Shown: positions 9,056 to 18,840, counted from the stretch's first letter. The stretch is DNA of 64,000 bases from Zhongshania aliphaticivorans (GCF_001586255.1 NZ_CP014544.1:248001-312000); one strand, 5' to 3'. Numbers and translations: made by a program. Notes: generated by a model from the sequence alone, not told the origin.

Positions 9056-10745
9056 TGTGGTTGCAGCGTGAAATTCGCACTTCGTTGCTGAGATGGGCCC
9101 CCTGCCTTCGCAGGGGCGGAGTCCGAACCTCCGCAGGAGCGACGAGTAATTAAATTTGCCGTATTTGTTGTCCTGCCTGCGCAGAAGTGGGGAATGCTTA
9201 ATTTGTAGTCATGCCCCTGTGCCGCATTAAGTCATCCCTGCGAAGGCAGGGATCCATATGAACGCGGTGAATGCTTTGTGGTGGCTGCGTGAAATTCGCA
9301 CTTCGTTGCGGAGATGGACTCCTGCCTTCGCAGGAGTGACGAATAAATTAAATTTGCCGTATTTGTTGTCCTGCCTGCGCAGAAGTGGGGAATGCTTAAT
9401 TTGTAGTCATGCCCCTGTGCCGCATTAAGTCATACCTGCGCAGGCAGGGATCCATATGAGCGCAGCGAATGCTTTGTGGTGGCTGCGTGAAATTCGCACT
9501 TCGTTGCGGAGATGGACTCCTGCCTTCGCAGGAGTGACGAATAAATTAAATTTGCCGTATTTGTTGTCCTGCCTGCGCAGAAGTGGGGAATGCTTACTTT
9601 GTAGTCATGCCCCTGTGCCGCATTAAGTCATCCCTGCGAAGGCAGGGATCCATATGAACGCGGTGAATGCTTTGTGGTGGCTGCGTGAAATTCGCACTTC
9701 GTTGCGGAGATGGGCCCCCTGCCTTCGCAGGGGCGGAGTCCGAACCTTCGCAGGAGTGACGAATAAATTAAATTTGCCGTATTTGTTGTCCTGCCTGCGC
9801 AGAAGTGGGGAATGCTTAATTTGTAGTCATGCCCCTGTGCCGCATTAAGTCATCCCTGCGGAGGCAGGGATCCATATGACCGCAGTGAATGCTTGGTGGG
9901 GCAGCGTTTAAGCCCGAACTCCGTTGCAGCAATAGACTCCTGCCTCCGCAGGAGTGACGAATATATAGAGGGAGGCCTAACCCCCGAAGTCATCCCTGCG
10001 CAGGCAGGGATCCATATGAACGCAGTGAATGTTTTGTGGTGGCTGCGTGAATTCCGCACTTCGTGGCTGAGATGGACCCCCTGCCTTCGCAGGGGCAGAG
10101 TCCGGCTCCGCAGGAGTGACTAATATATAGAGGGAGGCCTAACCCCCGAAGTCATACCTGCGCAGGCAGGGATCCATATGAGCGCAGCGAATACTTGGTG
10201 GGGCAGCGTTTAAGCCCGAACTCCGTTGCAGCAATAGACTCCTGCCTCCGCAGGAGTGACTAACATATAGTGAGGCCTAACCCCCAGAAGTCATCCCTGC
10301 GGAGGCAGGGATCCATATGAGCGTAGCGAATACTTGGTCGTGGCTGCGTGAATTCCGCACTTCGTGGCTGAGATGGACCCCCTGCCTTCGCAGGGGCAGA
10401 GTCCGGCTTCGCAGGAGTGACTAATATAGTGAGGCCTAACCCCCCCGAAGTCATCCCTGCGCAGGCAGGGATCCATATGAGCGCAGCGAATGCTTGGTGG
10501 GGCAGCGTTTAAGCCCGAACTCCGTTGCAGTAATAGACTCCTGCCTCCGCAGGAGTGACTAATATAGTGAGGCCTAACCCCCCGAAGTCATCCCTGCGCA
10601 GGCAGGGATCCATATGAACGCAGTGAATGCTTGGTGGGGCAGCGTTTAAGCCCGAACTCCGTTGCAGTAATAGACTCCTGCCTCCGCAGGAGTGACTAAT
10701 GTATAGAGGGAGGCCTAACCCCCGAAGTCATACCTGCGGCGGCAG
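9056..10745. repeat. Repeat island 3 between the two toxin-antitoxin copies
   Basis: No gene is supported. The boundary GTCAT(C/A)CCTGC recurs at 9231, 9429, 9627, 9849, 9989, 10151, 10290, 10450, 10587 and 10727. The first part therefore has 198-bp units like island 2. The second part alternates shorter units of 137-140 and 160-162 bp in which the linker is replaced by TATAGTGAGGCCTAACCCCC. Open frames here encode only mirrored repeat peptides. Confidence 0.9.
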
Positions 10746-10766
10746 GGGCGGGTATCCAAGTAGCCG

Positions 10767-11186
10767 TTAAGAGCTCAGCGCCGTTATGGCTTTGCGCGCA
10801 AATCGCAAAATATCGTTGAAGTAGGCTTTGCCGATGATGTCTTGGACTATCTGGCTGTCTACATTGAGGTAGTCGTGAACAAGGACGTTCCGCAGTCCAA
10901 CAATTTTGCGCCAGTTGTCGGATTTTTCAATTAGGCCTTGGTCTGCAAGATTGTTAAAGGAGGTGAGTGCTTCACTGGGTGTTATGTGACTAGTGGCCTT
11001 TGTCCAATGCTTGGCTAGGCCAATCGCACTTTCTATAAGTATTTGTAGTGTTCGTTCGGCAGCGTGTTGTTCCAGTCGGCTAAAGTTTCGGGTAGCCAAT
11101 ATGTCTTTCAGTGATTTTAAGTCGTATTCGCACTGGTCTATGTGTTCAGCGAGTGCTGATAGGTAGGCAGAGTTCGAGGCGCTCAT
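10767..11186 (-). CDS. hepT: HepT-like HEPN toxin, copy 2
   Basis: This 139-residue HEPN toxin is near-identical to the product of 8164-8583 and retains R99, H104 and Y106. The three substitutions lie outside the Rx4HxY motif. The frame is intact and is preceded by its own mntA. It either supplies redundant dosage or is diverging towards its own partner; three changes are too few to tell. Confidence 0.88.
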   Translation of the reverse strand: MSASNSAYLSALAEHIDQCEYDLKSLKDILATRNFSRLEQHAAERTLQILIESAIGLAKHWTKATSHITPSEALTSFNNLADQGLIEKSDNWRKIVGLRNVLVHDYLNVDSQIVQDIIGKAYFNDILRFARKAITALSS

Positions 11187-11210
11187 AAATTTTTTGCGTG
11201 TGTTTAGTGT

Positions 11211-11603
11211 TTATGCACGTTGCCGCTGATGGTAGGCAAAGTCAAGTTCCCAGCGTGACATGATGCGCGCTTCTTGGCGCATGCGATGCGCGGGTGATAG
11301 GTCTAGTAATAATTTGCCTTCAATAAGGATGTTCCATGCTAAGGGAATAGGTGCGGTGGCTAGGTCAACAATGCTGAGCGTACCTTCTGGGAGTGATAAT
11401 TGTGTGTGCCAGTCTAGTGCGAGAAGCTCTGGGCGGAGTCGGCGTTCTAGAGGGTCTTTTTCCCAGTTGCTGAATGCAACAGCAAGGTCATAATCGCTGT
11501 GGTCATGATGGTCTTGTCTGGCTCGTGAACCATAAAGCCACAGCGCAGCGATATTGTCGGTGTGTTGTGCGGCATGAATAATTTTTTTGCTGAGTGTGTC
11601 CAT
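11211..11603 (-). CDS. mntA: MntA-like nucleotidyltransferase antitoxin, copy 2
   Basis: This 130-residue protein carries the same GSx10DxD signature as copy 1 (S26, D37, D39). Changes are conservative and outside the active site. It ends 24 bp before the hepT start, as in copy 1. Cross-neutralisation between the two copies is likely given the near identity, but this is inference. Confidence 0.88.
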   Translation of the reverse strand: MDTLSKKIIHAAQHTDNIAALWLYGSRARQDHHDHSDYDLAVAFSNWEKDPLERRLRPELLALDWHTQLSLPEGTLSIVDLATAPIPLAWNILIEGKLLLDLSPAHRMRQEARIMSRWELDFAYHQRQRA

Positions 11604-11658
11604 TGCAGTAGTATCGGGGGGAGTGGCTTGTCGCGCAAGTAGGCACTATTAAATGCTT

Positions 11659-12335
11659 CGGTGGTAGCATTCAACTCCGTACTTTGTGGCTGCGATGGAC
11701 CCCTGCCTTCGCAGGGGCGACGAGTAATTAAATTTACCGTATTTGTCGTCATACCCTCTTAGGGTCACCGAATGATTAATTTTGCTGTCATCCCTGCGTA
11801 GGCAGGGATCCATATGAACGCAGCGAATGCTGTGTGGTGGCTGCGTGAATTCCGCACTTCGTGGCTGAGATGGACTCCTGCCTCCGCAGGAGTGACGAAT
11901 AAATTAAATTTGCAGTATTTGTTGTCCTGCCTGCGCAGAAGTGGGGAATGCATAATTTGTAGTCATGCCCCTGTGCCGCATTAAGTCATACCTGCGTAGG
12001 CAGGTATCCATATGAACGCAGCGAATGCTGCGTGGTGGTCGCGTGAAATTCGCACTTCGTTGCAGCAATAGACTCCTGCCTCCGCAGGAGTGACGAATAT
12101 ATAGTGAGGCCTAACCCCTCGAAGTCCTCCCTGCGAAGGCAGGGATCCATGTGAGCGCAGCGAATGCTTTGTGGTGGCTGCGTGAATTCCGTACTTCGTT
12201 GCGGAGATGGACCCCCTGCCTTCGCAGGGGCAGAGTCCGGCTTCGCAGGAGTGACTAATATATATAGTGAGGCCTACCCCCCCCTCGAAGTCATCCCTGC
12301 GCAGGCAGGGATCCATATGAGCGTAGCGAATGCTT
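11659..12335. repeat. Repeat island 4
   Basis: The gap holds REPIN-like doublets at about 11695-11900, 11985-12095, 12125-12260 and a half-unit ending near 12320. It uses both linker types seen in island 3 (CATGCCCCTGTGCC and TGAGGCCTA). It ends only a few bases from the rnz stop codon. No gene is supported. Confidence 0.88.
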
Positions 12336-12343
12336 TTGCGCTG

Positions 12344-13324
12344 TTAAAGCTTATTCAGGCTTTTATCTTTCTCGAGTTGATAGCTTTGCAGGTCTTCTGC
12401 AAGCAGCAAGTTTCCCTGGTAGTGTTCGCGGGCTTCTTTGTAGAGGTCTTTTACGGTGTGCTGGGCTTTGTGTTTGTTTTTAGATGAATGGCCACTGCGA
12501 TAGCGTTGACTGAAGTGGGTGAGTATAAGGTGGGGGAGCCCAGTGTTGGTGGCGGTTTTGGCAACCATGGCGGCGGTGCTGTGCATGTATTGCGGGCCGA
12601 CTTTGGCGAAGACGTCTTCGGTGAAGGTGGCTTCGTGAATGAGTAGGTCGCAGTCTAGCAGTGCCTTATGCAGTAGGCTGGGTTGGTCGTTGTCGCCGCC
12701 AACGACTATTTTGCGGGCTGGCCAGGCGGGGGTGCAGACTTCGCTGGCGCGAAGGGTGTTGCCGTTAGCCAGTGTTACATCGTCACCTTGTTGTAATTGG
12801 TGCCACAGTGGGCCGCGAGGTACGCCAAGGTCATCGAGTTTGGTTTCGTTGATGTGGGTTGGCGGTATTTCGGTAATCTGGTAAGCGAAACAGGGAACGC
12901 GATGTGACATTTCAACGGCGCTCACTTCAATGGCGCCGTCGTTGTAATAAAAATCCGGCTGGTCGCTGCGCACAAAATTCAGGGGAAAGCGCATATTGTG
13001 AACATCGGTAAGGGCAAAGGTATTGCGAACGTATTGCTCTATGCCGTCTGGCGCGCAGACCGTGAGTGGCTCGGTGCGGCCGCTCATATTGGCGCTGGCA
13101 ATAAGGCCTGGCAGTCCGTAGCAGTGGTCACCGTGAACATGGGTGATAAAGATGGCTTTGAGTTTGGCGCTGGAGTGGTGGCTATGCAGTAAGCGATGCT
13201 GAGTGCCTTCGCCACAGTCGATTAAATACCAGTCGCGGTTGTCGTCTATGTTCAGCGCTAGGGCGGTGACGTTGCGTTGCGCCGTTGGCGTGCCGGCGCT
13301 GGTGCCTAAAAAAGTAAAACGCAT
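12344..13324 (-). CDS. rnz: Ribonuclease Z
   Basis: RNase Z is a metallo-beta-lactamase-fold endonuclease that trims tRNA 3' ends. The protein begins MRFTFLGTSAGTPT, the typical first strand, and has the zinc motif THVHGDHCYGLPG at residues about 60-72. The SHRVPCFAY segment, the GGD of VVGGDND and the C-terminal HEATF and LTHFSQRY zinc and substrate elements follow. At 326 residues it is a normal short-form enzyme. It lies 40 bp downstream of a TetR gene on the same strand and may be co-transcribed with it. Confidence 0.94.
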   Translation of the reverse strand: MRFTFLGTSAGTPTAQRNVTALALNIDDNRDWYLIDCGEGTQHRLLHSHHSSAKLKAIFITHVHGDHCYGLPGLIASANMSGRTEPLTVCAPDGIEQYVRNTFALTDVHNMRFPLNFVRSDQPDFYYNDGAIEVSAVEMSHRVPCFAYQITEIPPTHINETKLDDLGVPRGPLWHQLQQGDDVTLANGNTLRASEVCTPAWPARKIVVGGDNDQPSLLHKALLDCDLLIHEATFTEDVFAKVGPQYMHSTAAMVAKTATNTGLPHLILTHFSQRYRSGHSSKNKHKAQHTVKDLYKEAREHYQGNLLLAEDLQSYQLEKDKSLNKL

Positions 13325-13364
13325 AAATTCGGTTTTGTTACTCCGTGTGGGCGTTCATTGTGAG

Positions 13365-14057
13365 CTATTTGCCTTGGCGTTGCTCGAGTATTTGCAGGGT
13401 GTTGGGCGATGGCGGGGTCTCGAGCATTGCCGTAATGCTGTCGATGAGATTGCTGGCCATAAAGTCGGTGTCGCGTATCATTGGGTCTAATTGCCGGTTT
13501 TTACGCACCCGCGCATGGTCAGAGATGCCGTGAAAAGCGAGAACATTCATCATGAGAATGCGTTGCTGGCCTACTTCCGGTGGCAGATGAGTTAGCTGCT
13601 TGGCGGCCAGTTTGGCCAGTTTGGTTTCTCTGGGTATTTGCAGTGGGTGTGCGTGTGGCAGGCTGTAGCCCAAGGTATTGCTGGCAATAAGCTCAGCGCT
13701 AATGTGTATATAGGCCTCGCCCCCGTCGGGGTCGGTGAGTTTGTCTAGGAGTGGTTCGACGATGGCGGTGGCCAGCAAGCGAGCCACGGGCTGGGTGGTG
13801 GCGAGTAAGGCGTCGATTAAATCGGCGCGCTTAGCGGCTACGCCGGGGCTGTGTTTATCAAAAATAGCCTGTAGCAGGCCGGTTTTGTTGCCAAAATGGT
13901 ATTGCACGGCGTTGCGGTTGTTTTGGTTGGCTTCGCGGGTGATGGTATTGACTGACACCGCTTCGTAGCCTTGCTCAGCAAATAAGAGTTCGGCGGTGCG
14001 AATAAGTGCTTCGCGGGTGCGCACGCTGCGGCTGTCTTTTATGGTGCTCACATTCAT
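13365..14057 (-). CDS. TetR/AcrR-family transcriptional regulator
   Basis: The 230-residue protein has an N-terminal TetR helix-turn-helix (RTREALIRTAELLFAEQGYEAVSVN, then AVQYHFGNKTGLLQAIF at residues about 12-70). An unrecognised ligand-binding C-terminal domain follows. It is divergent from the luciferase-like gene at 14326 across a 268-bp gap, so control of that gene and of itself is the simplest guess. The ligand cannot be predicted. Confidence 0.88.
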   Translation of the reverse strand: MNVSTIKDSRSVRTREALIRTAELLFAEQGYEAVSVNTITREANQNNRNAVQYHFGNKTGLLQAIFDKHSPGVAAKRADLIDALLATTQPVARLLATAIVEPLLDKLTDPDGGEAYIHISAELIASNTLGYSLPHAHPLQIPRETKLAKLAAKQLTHLPPEVGQQRILMMNVLAFHGISDHARVRKNRQLDPMIRDTDFMASNLIDSITAMLETPPSPNTLQILEQRQGK

Positions 14058-14131
14058 GGTGTTACCATTGTGTTTTGTTTGTCTGAATTATTCTAAGTTG
14101 TTGGTTATCTTAGCAAAAAATCGAACCATAT

Positions 14132-14160
14132 AAACCGTGTTAGAGGCAATGTTACGGTTT
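14132..14160. promoter_or_regulatory. Inverted repeat in a divergent promoter region
   Basis: The arms AAACCGT (14132-14138) and ACGGTTT (14154-14160) are perfect 7-bp reverse complements with 15 bp between. They sit in the 268-bp gap between a divergent TetR gene and a luciferase-like gene, where an operator is expected. This is a weak call based on symmetry and position only. Confidence 0.3.
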
Positions 14161-14325
14161 AAAGCCCTGCGCTTCCCTGCATTAAACTTACTATTAGCAT
14201 AGACCGTAATCGTCAATTTGCTGCGCCATTTGGGTGAGGCGGCAACCGAATCTTTGTATTAATGTGGTTGCTGCTGACTCAGTTGGGTTGGCCTATGACA
14301 ATAATGACAGGGGAAGGGATTAGCG

Positions 14326-15201
14326 ATGAAGTTTGCCTACCACCACAGTATGTGCCCGCAGGAGCAGTATGCGCCCCTGACCTTAGAAGCCGAGCGGCTG
14401 GGCTTTGATACCATTACCATGCCCGACAGTATTTGCTACCCGAAAGAGGCGAGTTCCAAATACCCTTACAACGCTGATGGCAGCCGCGAGTTTTTAGACG
14501 GGGTGCCATTTATGGAGCCGTTTTTACTTACGGCGCATTTGGCGGCAATGACCAGCACTATTCGCTTCTCTACCTCGGTGCATAAGCTTGCGGTGCACGA
14601 GCCAGCCTTAATTGCTAAGTCTTTGTCGACCTTGGCGGTGTTGAGCGGCAATCGCTTTACCTACGGCGTGGGTATTAGCCCGTGGGCAGAAGATTTTGAA
14701 GTGACTAATGTCGCGTGGGAAAAACGTGGCAAGCGCATGGACGAAATGATTGAGATCATCAATGGCCTGATGAGCGGTGAGTACTTTGGCTATAAGGGGG
14801 ATATGTTCGATCTTCCCGCCATAAAGCTATGCCCGGTACCCACTGTGCGCCCGCCGATACTGGTCGGCGGCCATTCCATTCCAGCATTGCGCCGCGCAGC
14901 GCGATTAGGCGATGGTTGGATTGCGGCTGGTGGCGAGCTTGAGTCTATTAAGGAAATGATCGATAAAATTAATGACTTCCGCAAAGAGTACGGTCGCGAT
15001 CACCTGCCTTTTGAGTTTCAAGCGATGACGGCGGAAGCCTATAGCGCTGATGGGATAAAACGTCTTGAAGACATCGGTGTAAATGAAGTGCTGGTTGCGT
15101 TCCGCGATGTCTATGCCTCTGAAGCAGATGATAAAACCGTTGAAGAGAAAATAGGCATGATGGCTTGGTACGCGAATGAGGTGATTGCTAAGTCTAAGTA
15201 G
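14326..15201 (+). CDS. Luciferase-like (LLM class) flavin-dependent oxidoreductase 1
   Basis: The 291-residue protein has the bacterial-luciferase TIM-barrel pattern: LTLEAERLGFDTITMPD near the start, AAMTSTIRFSTSV, the RFTYGVGISPWAEDF strand and GRRxDExxEI-like helix, PPILVGGHSIPALRRAARLGDGW, and a C-terminal LEDIGVNEVLVAF. Family members use F420 or FMN. Many proteobacteria lack F420, so the cofactor is open. The ATG follows AAGGGA. It is probably controlled by the divergent TetR gene and may act in oxidation of a small molecule. Confidence 0.87.
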   Translation: MKFAYHHSMCPQEQYAPLTLEAERLGFDTITMPDSICYPKEASSKYPYNADGSREFLDGVPFMEPFLLTAHLAAMTSTIRFSTSVHKLAVHEPALIAKSLSTLAVLSGNRFTYGVGISPWAEDFEVTNVAWEKRGKRMDEMIEIINGLMSGEYFGYKGDMFDLPAIKLCPVPTVRPPILVGGHSIPALRRAARLGDGWIAAGGELESIKEMIDKINDFRKEYGRDHLPFEFQAMTAEAYSADGIKRLEDIGVNEVLVAFRDVYASEADDKTVEEKIGMMAWYANEVIAKSK

Positions 15202-15204
15202 CGA

Positions 15205-15575
15205 AATGCGTGAGGGCGGCGGGGTGTGAAGTATGAATTCACTTCGTTGCTGAGATGGGCCCCTGCCTTCGCAGGGGCGACGATTTTTATGCGAGCGTCA
15301 TTCCTGCGCAGGCAGGGGGCCATGTGACCGGTTTGTACCATTTGCTGTCATCCCTGCGGAGGCAGGGATCCATGTGAGCGTTAGCGAATACTTCGCGATG
15401 GCTGCGTGAAACCCCTTCTTCGTACCCGAGATGGACCCCCTGCCTTCGCAGGGGCGACGTATTTTGATTCGAGCGTCATCCCTGCGCAGGCAGGGGGCCA
15501 TGTGACCGGTTTGTACCACTTGCTGTCATCCCTGCGTAGGCAGGGATCCATGTGAGCGTTAGCGAATGCTCCTTG
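15205..15575. repeat. Repeat island 5
   Basis: Four to five CCTGC/GCAGG hairpins fill the gap between a luciferase-like gene and a TetR gene. Two of them are preceded by the segment ATGTGACCGGTTTGTACC (15322-15339 and 15500-15517), which equals the outer end of the IS481-type element at 5704. The two blocks around 15240-15350 and 15420-15530 are near-duplicates about 178 bp apart. No gene is supported. Confidence 0.88.
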
Positions 15576-15592
15576 AAATCATGTTCAAATCC

Positions 15593-16189
15593 TTACGCCG
15601 ATGGGCCTTTCAATACGGCAATAAGCCTAAACAAATATTCCGCTTTGGCCTCGCGTTCTTCAAAGGGGCACATCAACAGGTTTTTGGCCATGCCATTAAC
15701 GAGGTCAAAGGCGATGCTGGTGATGTCGCTGGCGCTGATATCGTTGCGCACGTGGCCGCTGGTCTGCATATTGGCGATCATTACCGCCATTAATTCCCGA
15801 AACTGGTTGTTTTTGTCGCGTTCGGCTTCAAGGCTGTCTTTGTGGGTGAGGGCGAAGGTGTGCAGGTTCAGGCGCACCCGCCACTCTAGGTCAGATTCCT
15901 CATCCAGCGGTAGACCAGCTTTAATAACGGGCACAAACGAGTCGATATTGGGGCTTTCGTAGGCTATGGCTTCTTGCATTCGCAGGTCGATCCGCTGATC
16001 TGCCCAGCGGAAGGCGGCGATGACTATCTCTTCTTTGCTACTGAAATAATGGGACAGCACACCAATGGAGCAGCTTAGCTCCTTAGCTAAGGCCCTTGTA
16101 GTAAGCGCTTCTAAGCCCTTGTTTGCAATGAGTTTTGCAGCGGCGCCAGCGACTTCTGCGCGGCGGATATCGTGGTCTACTTTCCTCAA
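15593..16189 (-). CDS. TetR-family regulator (BetI-like architecture)
   Basis: I chose the TTG at 16189 because it gives a protein starting LRKVDHDIRRAEVAGAA (first residue read as Met), the usual opening of BetI-like regulators, and 198 residues, the usual length. A TAAGGG element lies 8 nt upstream. The ORF could extend to 16375, but the extra N-terminus would overlap the divergent P450 gene and looks non-coding. The helix-turn-helix ends with SIGVLSHYFSSKEEIV. It is divergent from the P450 gene across 164 bp and probably regulates it; the ligand is unknown. Confidence 0.82.
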   Translation of the reverse strand: MRKVDHDIRRAEVAGAAAKLIANKGLEALTTRALAKELSCSIGVLSHYFSSKEEIVIAAFRWADQRIDLRMQEAIAYESPNIDSFVPVIKAGLPLDEESDLEWRVRLNLHTFALTHKDSLEAERDKNNQFRELMAVMIANMQTSGHVRNDISASDITSIAFDLVNGMAKNLLMCPFEEREAKAEYLFRLIAVLKGPSA

Positions 16190-16353
16190 TTGGTAACCCT
16201 TATTATCTGGTGTTGGCCGGTGGAAATGACTGTGGCAGGGATAATATACCGAATATGACGAATATTTCATATCGGACGCTTGATATGTATGTGGCTCGAG
16301 CCTATGATTGATCGCAAATAACATCACGATAATCCCCCTTCGGAGGGCTGAAT

Positions 16354-17715
16354 ATGACTGCGGCAGTAAACCCAAGCTATAAAGAATGCAAAAATAACGA
16401 GAAACTGGACCATATTCCAGGTTCTTTCGGCTTACCTATTATTGGTCAGACATTTCAGCTGGTGAAGGACTTGTACGGCACCATCGATCGCCAGTATCAA
16501 CAATACGGCAATGTTAGCCGCTTCGGCTTGGCGGGTTTCCGCGGCGCACTGTTGATTGGGCCAGATCTTTATAAGGAAATAATGCTCGACAGGGATAAAA
16601 ACTTCTCTGCTGAAATGGGCTATATGGGTTCGTTGGGGCGCTTCTATAAAGGTGCACTGCTGCTTCGCGATCATGAAGAGCACCGCTTTCAGCGTCGTAT
16701 GATGCAGTCGGCATTTAAGAATGACGCTATGAAAGGCTATATCGGCACTATGGGGCCGATGATTGCCGAAGGCATTAGCGGATGGGGCGAGCAGGGCGAA
16801 TTATTATTTTTCCCGGCTATTAAGCAAATTTTGCTCGATGTTGCAGCGCAGATTTTTGTTGGCTTAGATGAAAGCGACGAGCGTGCCGCTAAGCTCAATA
16901 AAGCGTTCCTCGATATCGCCAATGGTTTGATGGGCATTGTTACCAAAGAGTTGCCGGGTACCAGACACCGCAAAGGCAAAATTGGCGAGCGCTACCTTAA
17001 AGAGTTTTTTGGCGGGCTCATCGAAGAGCGTCGTGCGGGCGACGGCACCGACACCTTTAGCTATTTTACGCGTGAAAAAACCGAGGATGGCGAGTATTTC
17101 TCGGACGACGATATTATCGCGCATATGAGCTTCTTGCTGTTCGCCGCACACGATACAACCACCAGTGCCTTGAGCCACATGCTTTTCCACCTGGGCCAAA
17201 ACCCTGAGTTACAGCAGCGTCTGCGCGAAGAGGCCATGTCGATAGATAAACCTTATCTCGATTACGAAGATTTAGAAAATATGCCGCTGATGGAAGTGGC
17301 CGTTAAAGAAGCCTTGCGCCTTCATCCCTCCGTTATGATGATGCAGCGTCGCACCATTAATGACTGCGAGTTGGGTGGCTATAAAATTCCGGCTAACACA
17401 ATTCTTTTTCTTGCTCCCCAGCACACCCACCGAATGGCCGAGTACTGGGATGAGCCACTTAAGTTCGATATCGATCGTTGGTTGGAGCCGCGTAACGAGC
17501 ACAAACGCCACTCATTTAGCTGGGTTGGCTTTGGCGGCGGTGCCCATAAATGTATCGGAATGCACTTTGCACTGATGCAAGTGAAAAACTTCATGCACCA
17601 ATTTCTGCGTCAGTATGAGTTCCACTTGGCCGATGGTTTTAGCGACAAAATGCAAACCGTGCCACTGCCAAAGCCGGTTGATGATTTGCCGCTGGTATTG
17701 AAGCGAATAGGCTGA
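16354..17715 (+). CDS. Cytochrome P450
   Basis: This 453-residue soluble P450 monooxygenase has the I-helix oxygen-activation motif AAHDTTTSA (residues 264-272), the ExxR motif in KEALRLHP, and the haem loop FGGGAHKCIGMHFA with the cysteine ligand at residue 400. The PGSFGLPIIGQ N-terminus and the overall look recall the CYP51/CYP120 type rather than the shorter camphor-type enzymes; this is an impression without a search. No membrane anchor is seen. A strong GGAGGG ribosome binding site precedes the ATG. Redox partners are not encoded nearby. The divergent TetR gene suggests substrate-induced expression. Confidence 0.93.
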   Translation: MTAAVNPSYKECKNNEKLDHIPGSFGLPIIGQTFQLVKDLYGTIDRQYQQYGNVSRFGLAGFRGALLIGPDLYKEIMLDRDKNFSAEMGYMGSLGRFYKGALLLRDHEEHRFQRRMMQSAFKNDAMKGYIGTMGPMIAEGISGWGEQGELLFFPAIKQILLDVAAQIFVGLDESDERAAKLNKAFLDIANGLMGIVTKELPGTRHRKGKIGERYLKEFFGGLIEERRAGDGTDTFSYFTREKTEDGEYFSDDDIIAHMSFLLFAAHDTTTSALSHMLFHLGQNPELQQRLREEAMSIDKPYLDYEDLENMPLMEVAVKEALRLHPSVMMMQRRTINDCELGGYKIPANTILFLAPQHTHRMAEYWDEPLKFDIDRWLEPRNEHKRHSFSWVGFGGGAHKCIGMHFALMQVKNFMHQFLRQYEFHLADGFSDKMQTVPLPKPVDDLPLVLKRIG

Positions 17716-17739
17716 GCCACTGGCGTTAGATGCAAGATG

Positions 17740-18840
17740 CAGAGCAAGGTCATACCTGCGTAGGCAGGGATAGGTATCGACCAGAGCAAGGTCATACCTG
17801 CGCAGGCAGGTATCCACGTGAGTGCAGCGAATGCCTTTGCAGGCAACGCTAATTTTAATACTTCGTTGCTGAGATGGACCCCTGCCTTCGCAGGGGTGAC
17901 GTCCGATGTTAATAGGGTGTCCTGGTTTCGGTAGTGGCAGACATCAGCCCGAAAGAGGTCATACCTGCGCAGGCAGGTATCCACGTGAGCGAAGCGAATG
18001 CTTTTGCAAGCAGCGCTAATTTTTATACTGCGTTGCTGAGATGGCCCCTGCCTTCGCAGGGGTGACGTCCGATGTTAATAGGGTGTCCTGGTTTCGGTAG
18101 TGGCAGACATTAGCCAGAACGAGGTCATACCTGCGCAGGCAGGTATCCACGTGAGCGTAGCGAATGCTTTTGTTAGCAGGGCTAATTTTAATACTGCGTT
18201 GCTGAGATGGACCCCTGCCTTCGCAGGGGTGACGTCCGATGTTAATAGGGTGTCCTGGTTTCGGTAGTGGCAGACATTAGCCAGAACGAGGTCATACCTG
18301 CGGAGGTAGGTATCCATGTGAGCGCAGCGAATGCCTTTGTTAGCAGCGCCAATTTTAATACTTCGTTGCTGAGATGGACCCCTGCCTTCGCAGGGGTGAC
18401 GTCCGATGTTAGCAGGGTGTCCTGTTTCGGTAGTGGCAGAAATCAGCCAGAACGAGGTCATACCTGCGCAGGCAGGTATCCACGTGAGCGCAGCGAATGC
18501 TTTTGTTAGCAGGGCTAATTTTTATACTGCGTTGCTGAGATGGGCTCCTGCCTCCGCAGGAGCGACGTCCGATGTTAATAGGGTGTCCTGGTTTCGGTAG
18601 TGGCAGACATTAGTCAGAATGAGGTCATACCTGCGCAGGCAGGTATCCATGTGAGCGCAGCGAATGCTTTGTGGTGGCAGGGTGAATTCCTTACTACGTT
18701 GCTGAGATGGGCCCCTGCCTCCGCAGGAGCGACGCTCGAACCTTCGCAGGGGCGACGAAGCGTTTGTGTTTCGGGCATTTCGTCATACCTGCGCAGGCAG
18801 GTATCCATGTGAGCGCAGCGAATGCATTTGCGTCTTGCGC
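17740..18840. repeat. Repeat island 6: 166-167-bp tandem array
   Basis: An anchor GTCCGATGTTAATAGGGTG recurs at 17901, 18067, 18234, 18401 (with one change) and 18567, giving periods of 166, 167, 167 and 166 bp. Each unit contains two opposed hairpins and a linker with GTCCTGGTTTCGGTAGTGGC. The same linker occurs once at the end of island 1 (3726-3780), tying the two islands together. The array is followed by CGTCTTGCGCCAGACG and GTCGTCTGACG inverted repeats near 18832-18862. No gene is supported. Confidence 0.9.

Larger units (their letters stand above)
10746..11658. repeat. Toxin-antitoxin module duplication, copy 2
   Basis: This is the second copy of the 913-bp segment at 8143-9055, in the same orientation. 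The flanking hairpin on the left reads CCTGCGGCGGCAGG here. Divergence is a few percent by eye and mostly spares the reading frames. Confidence 0.9.
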
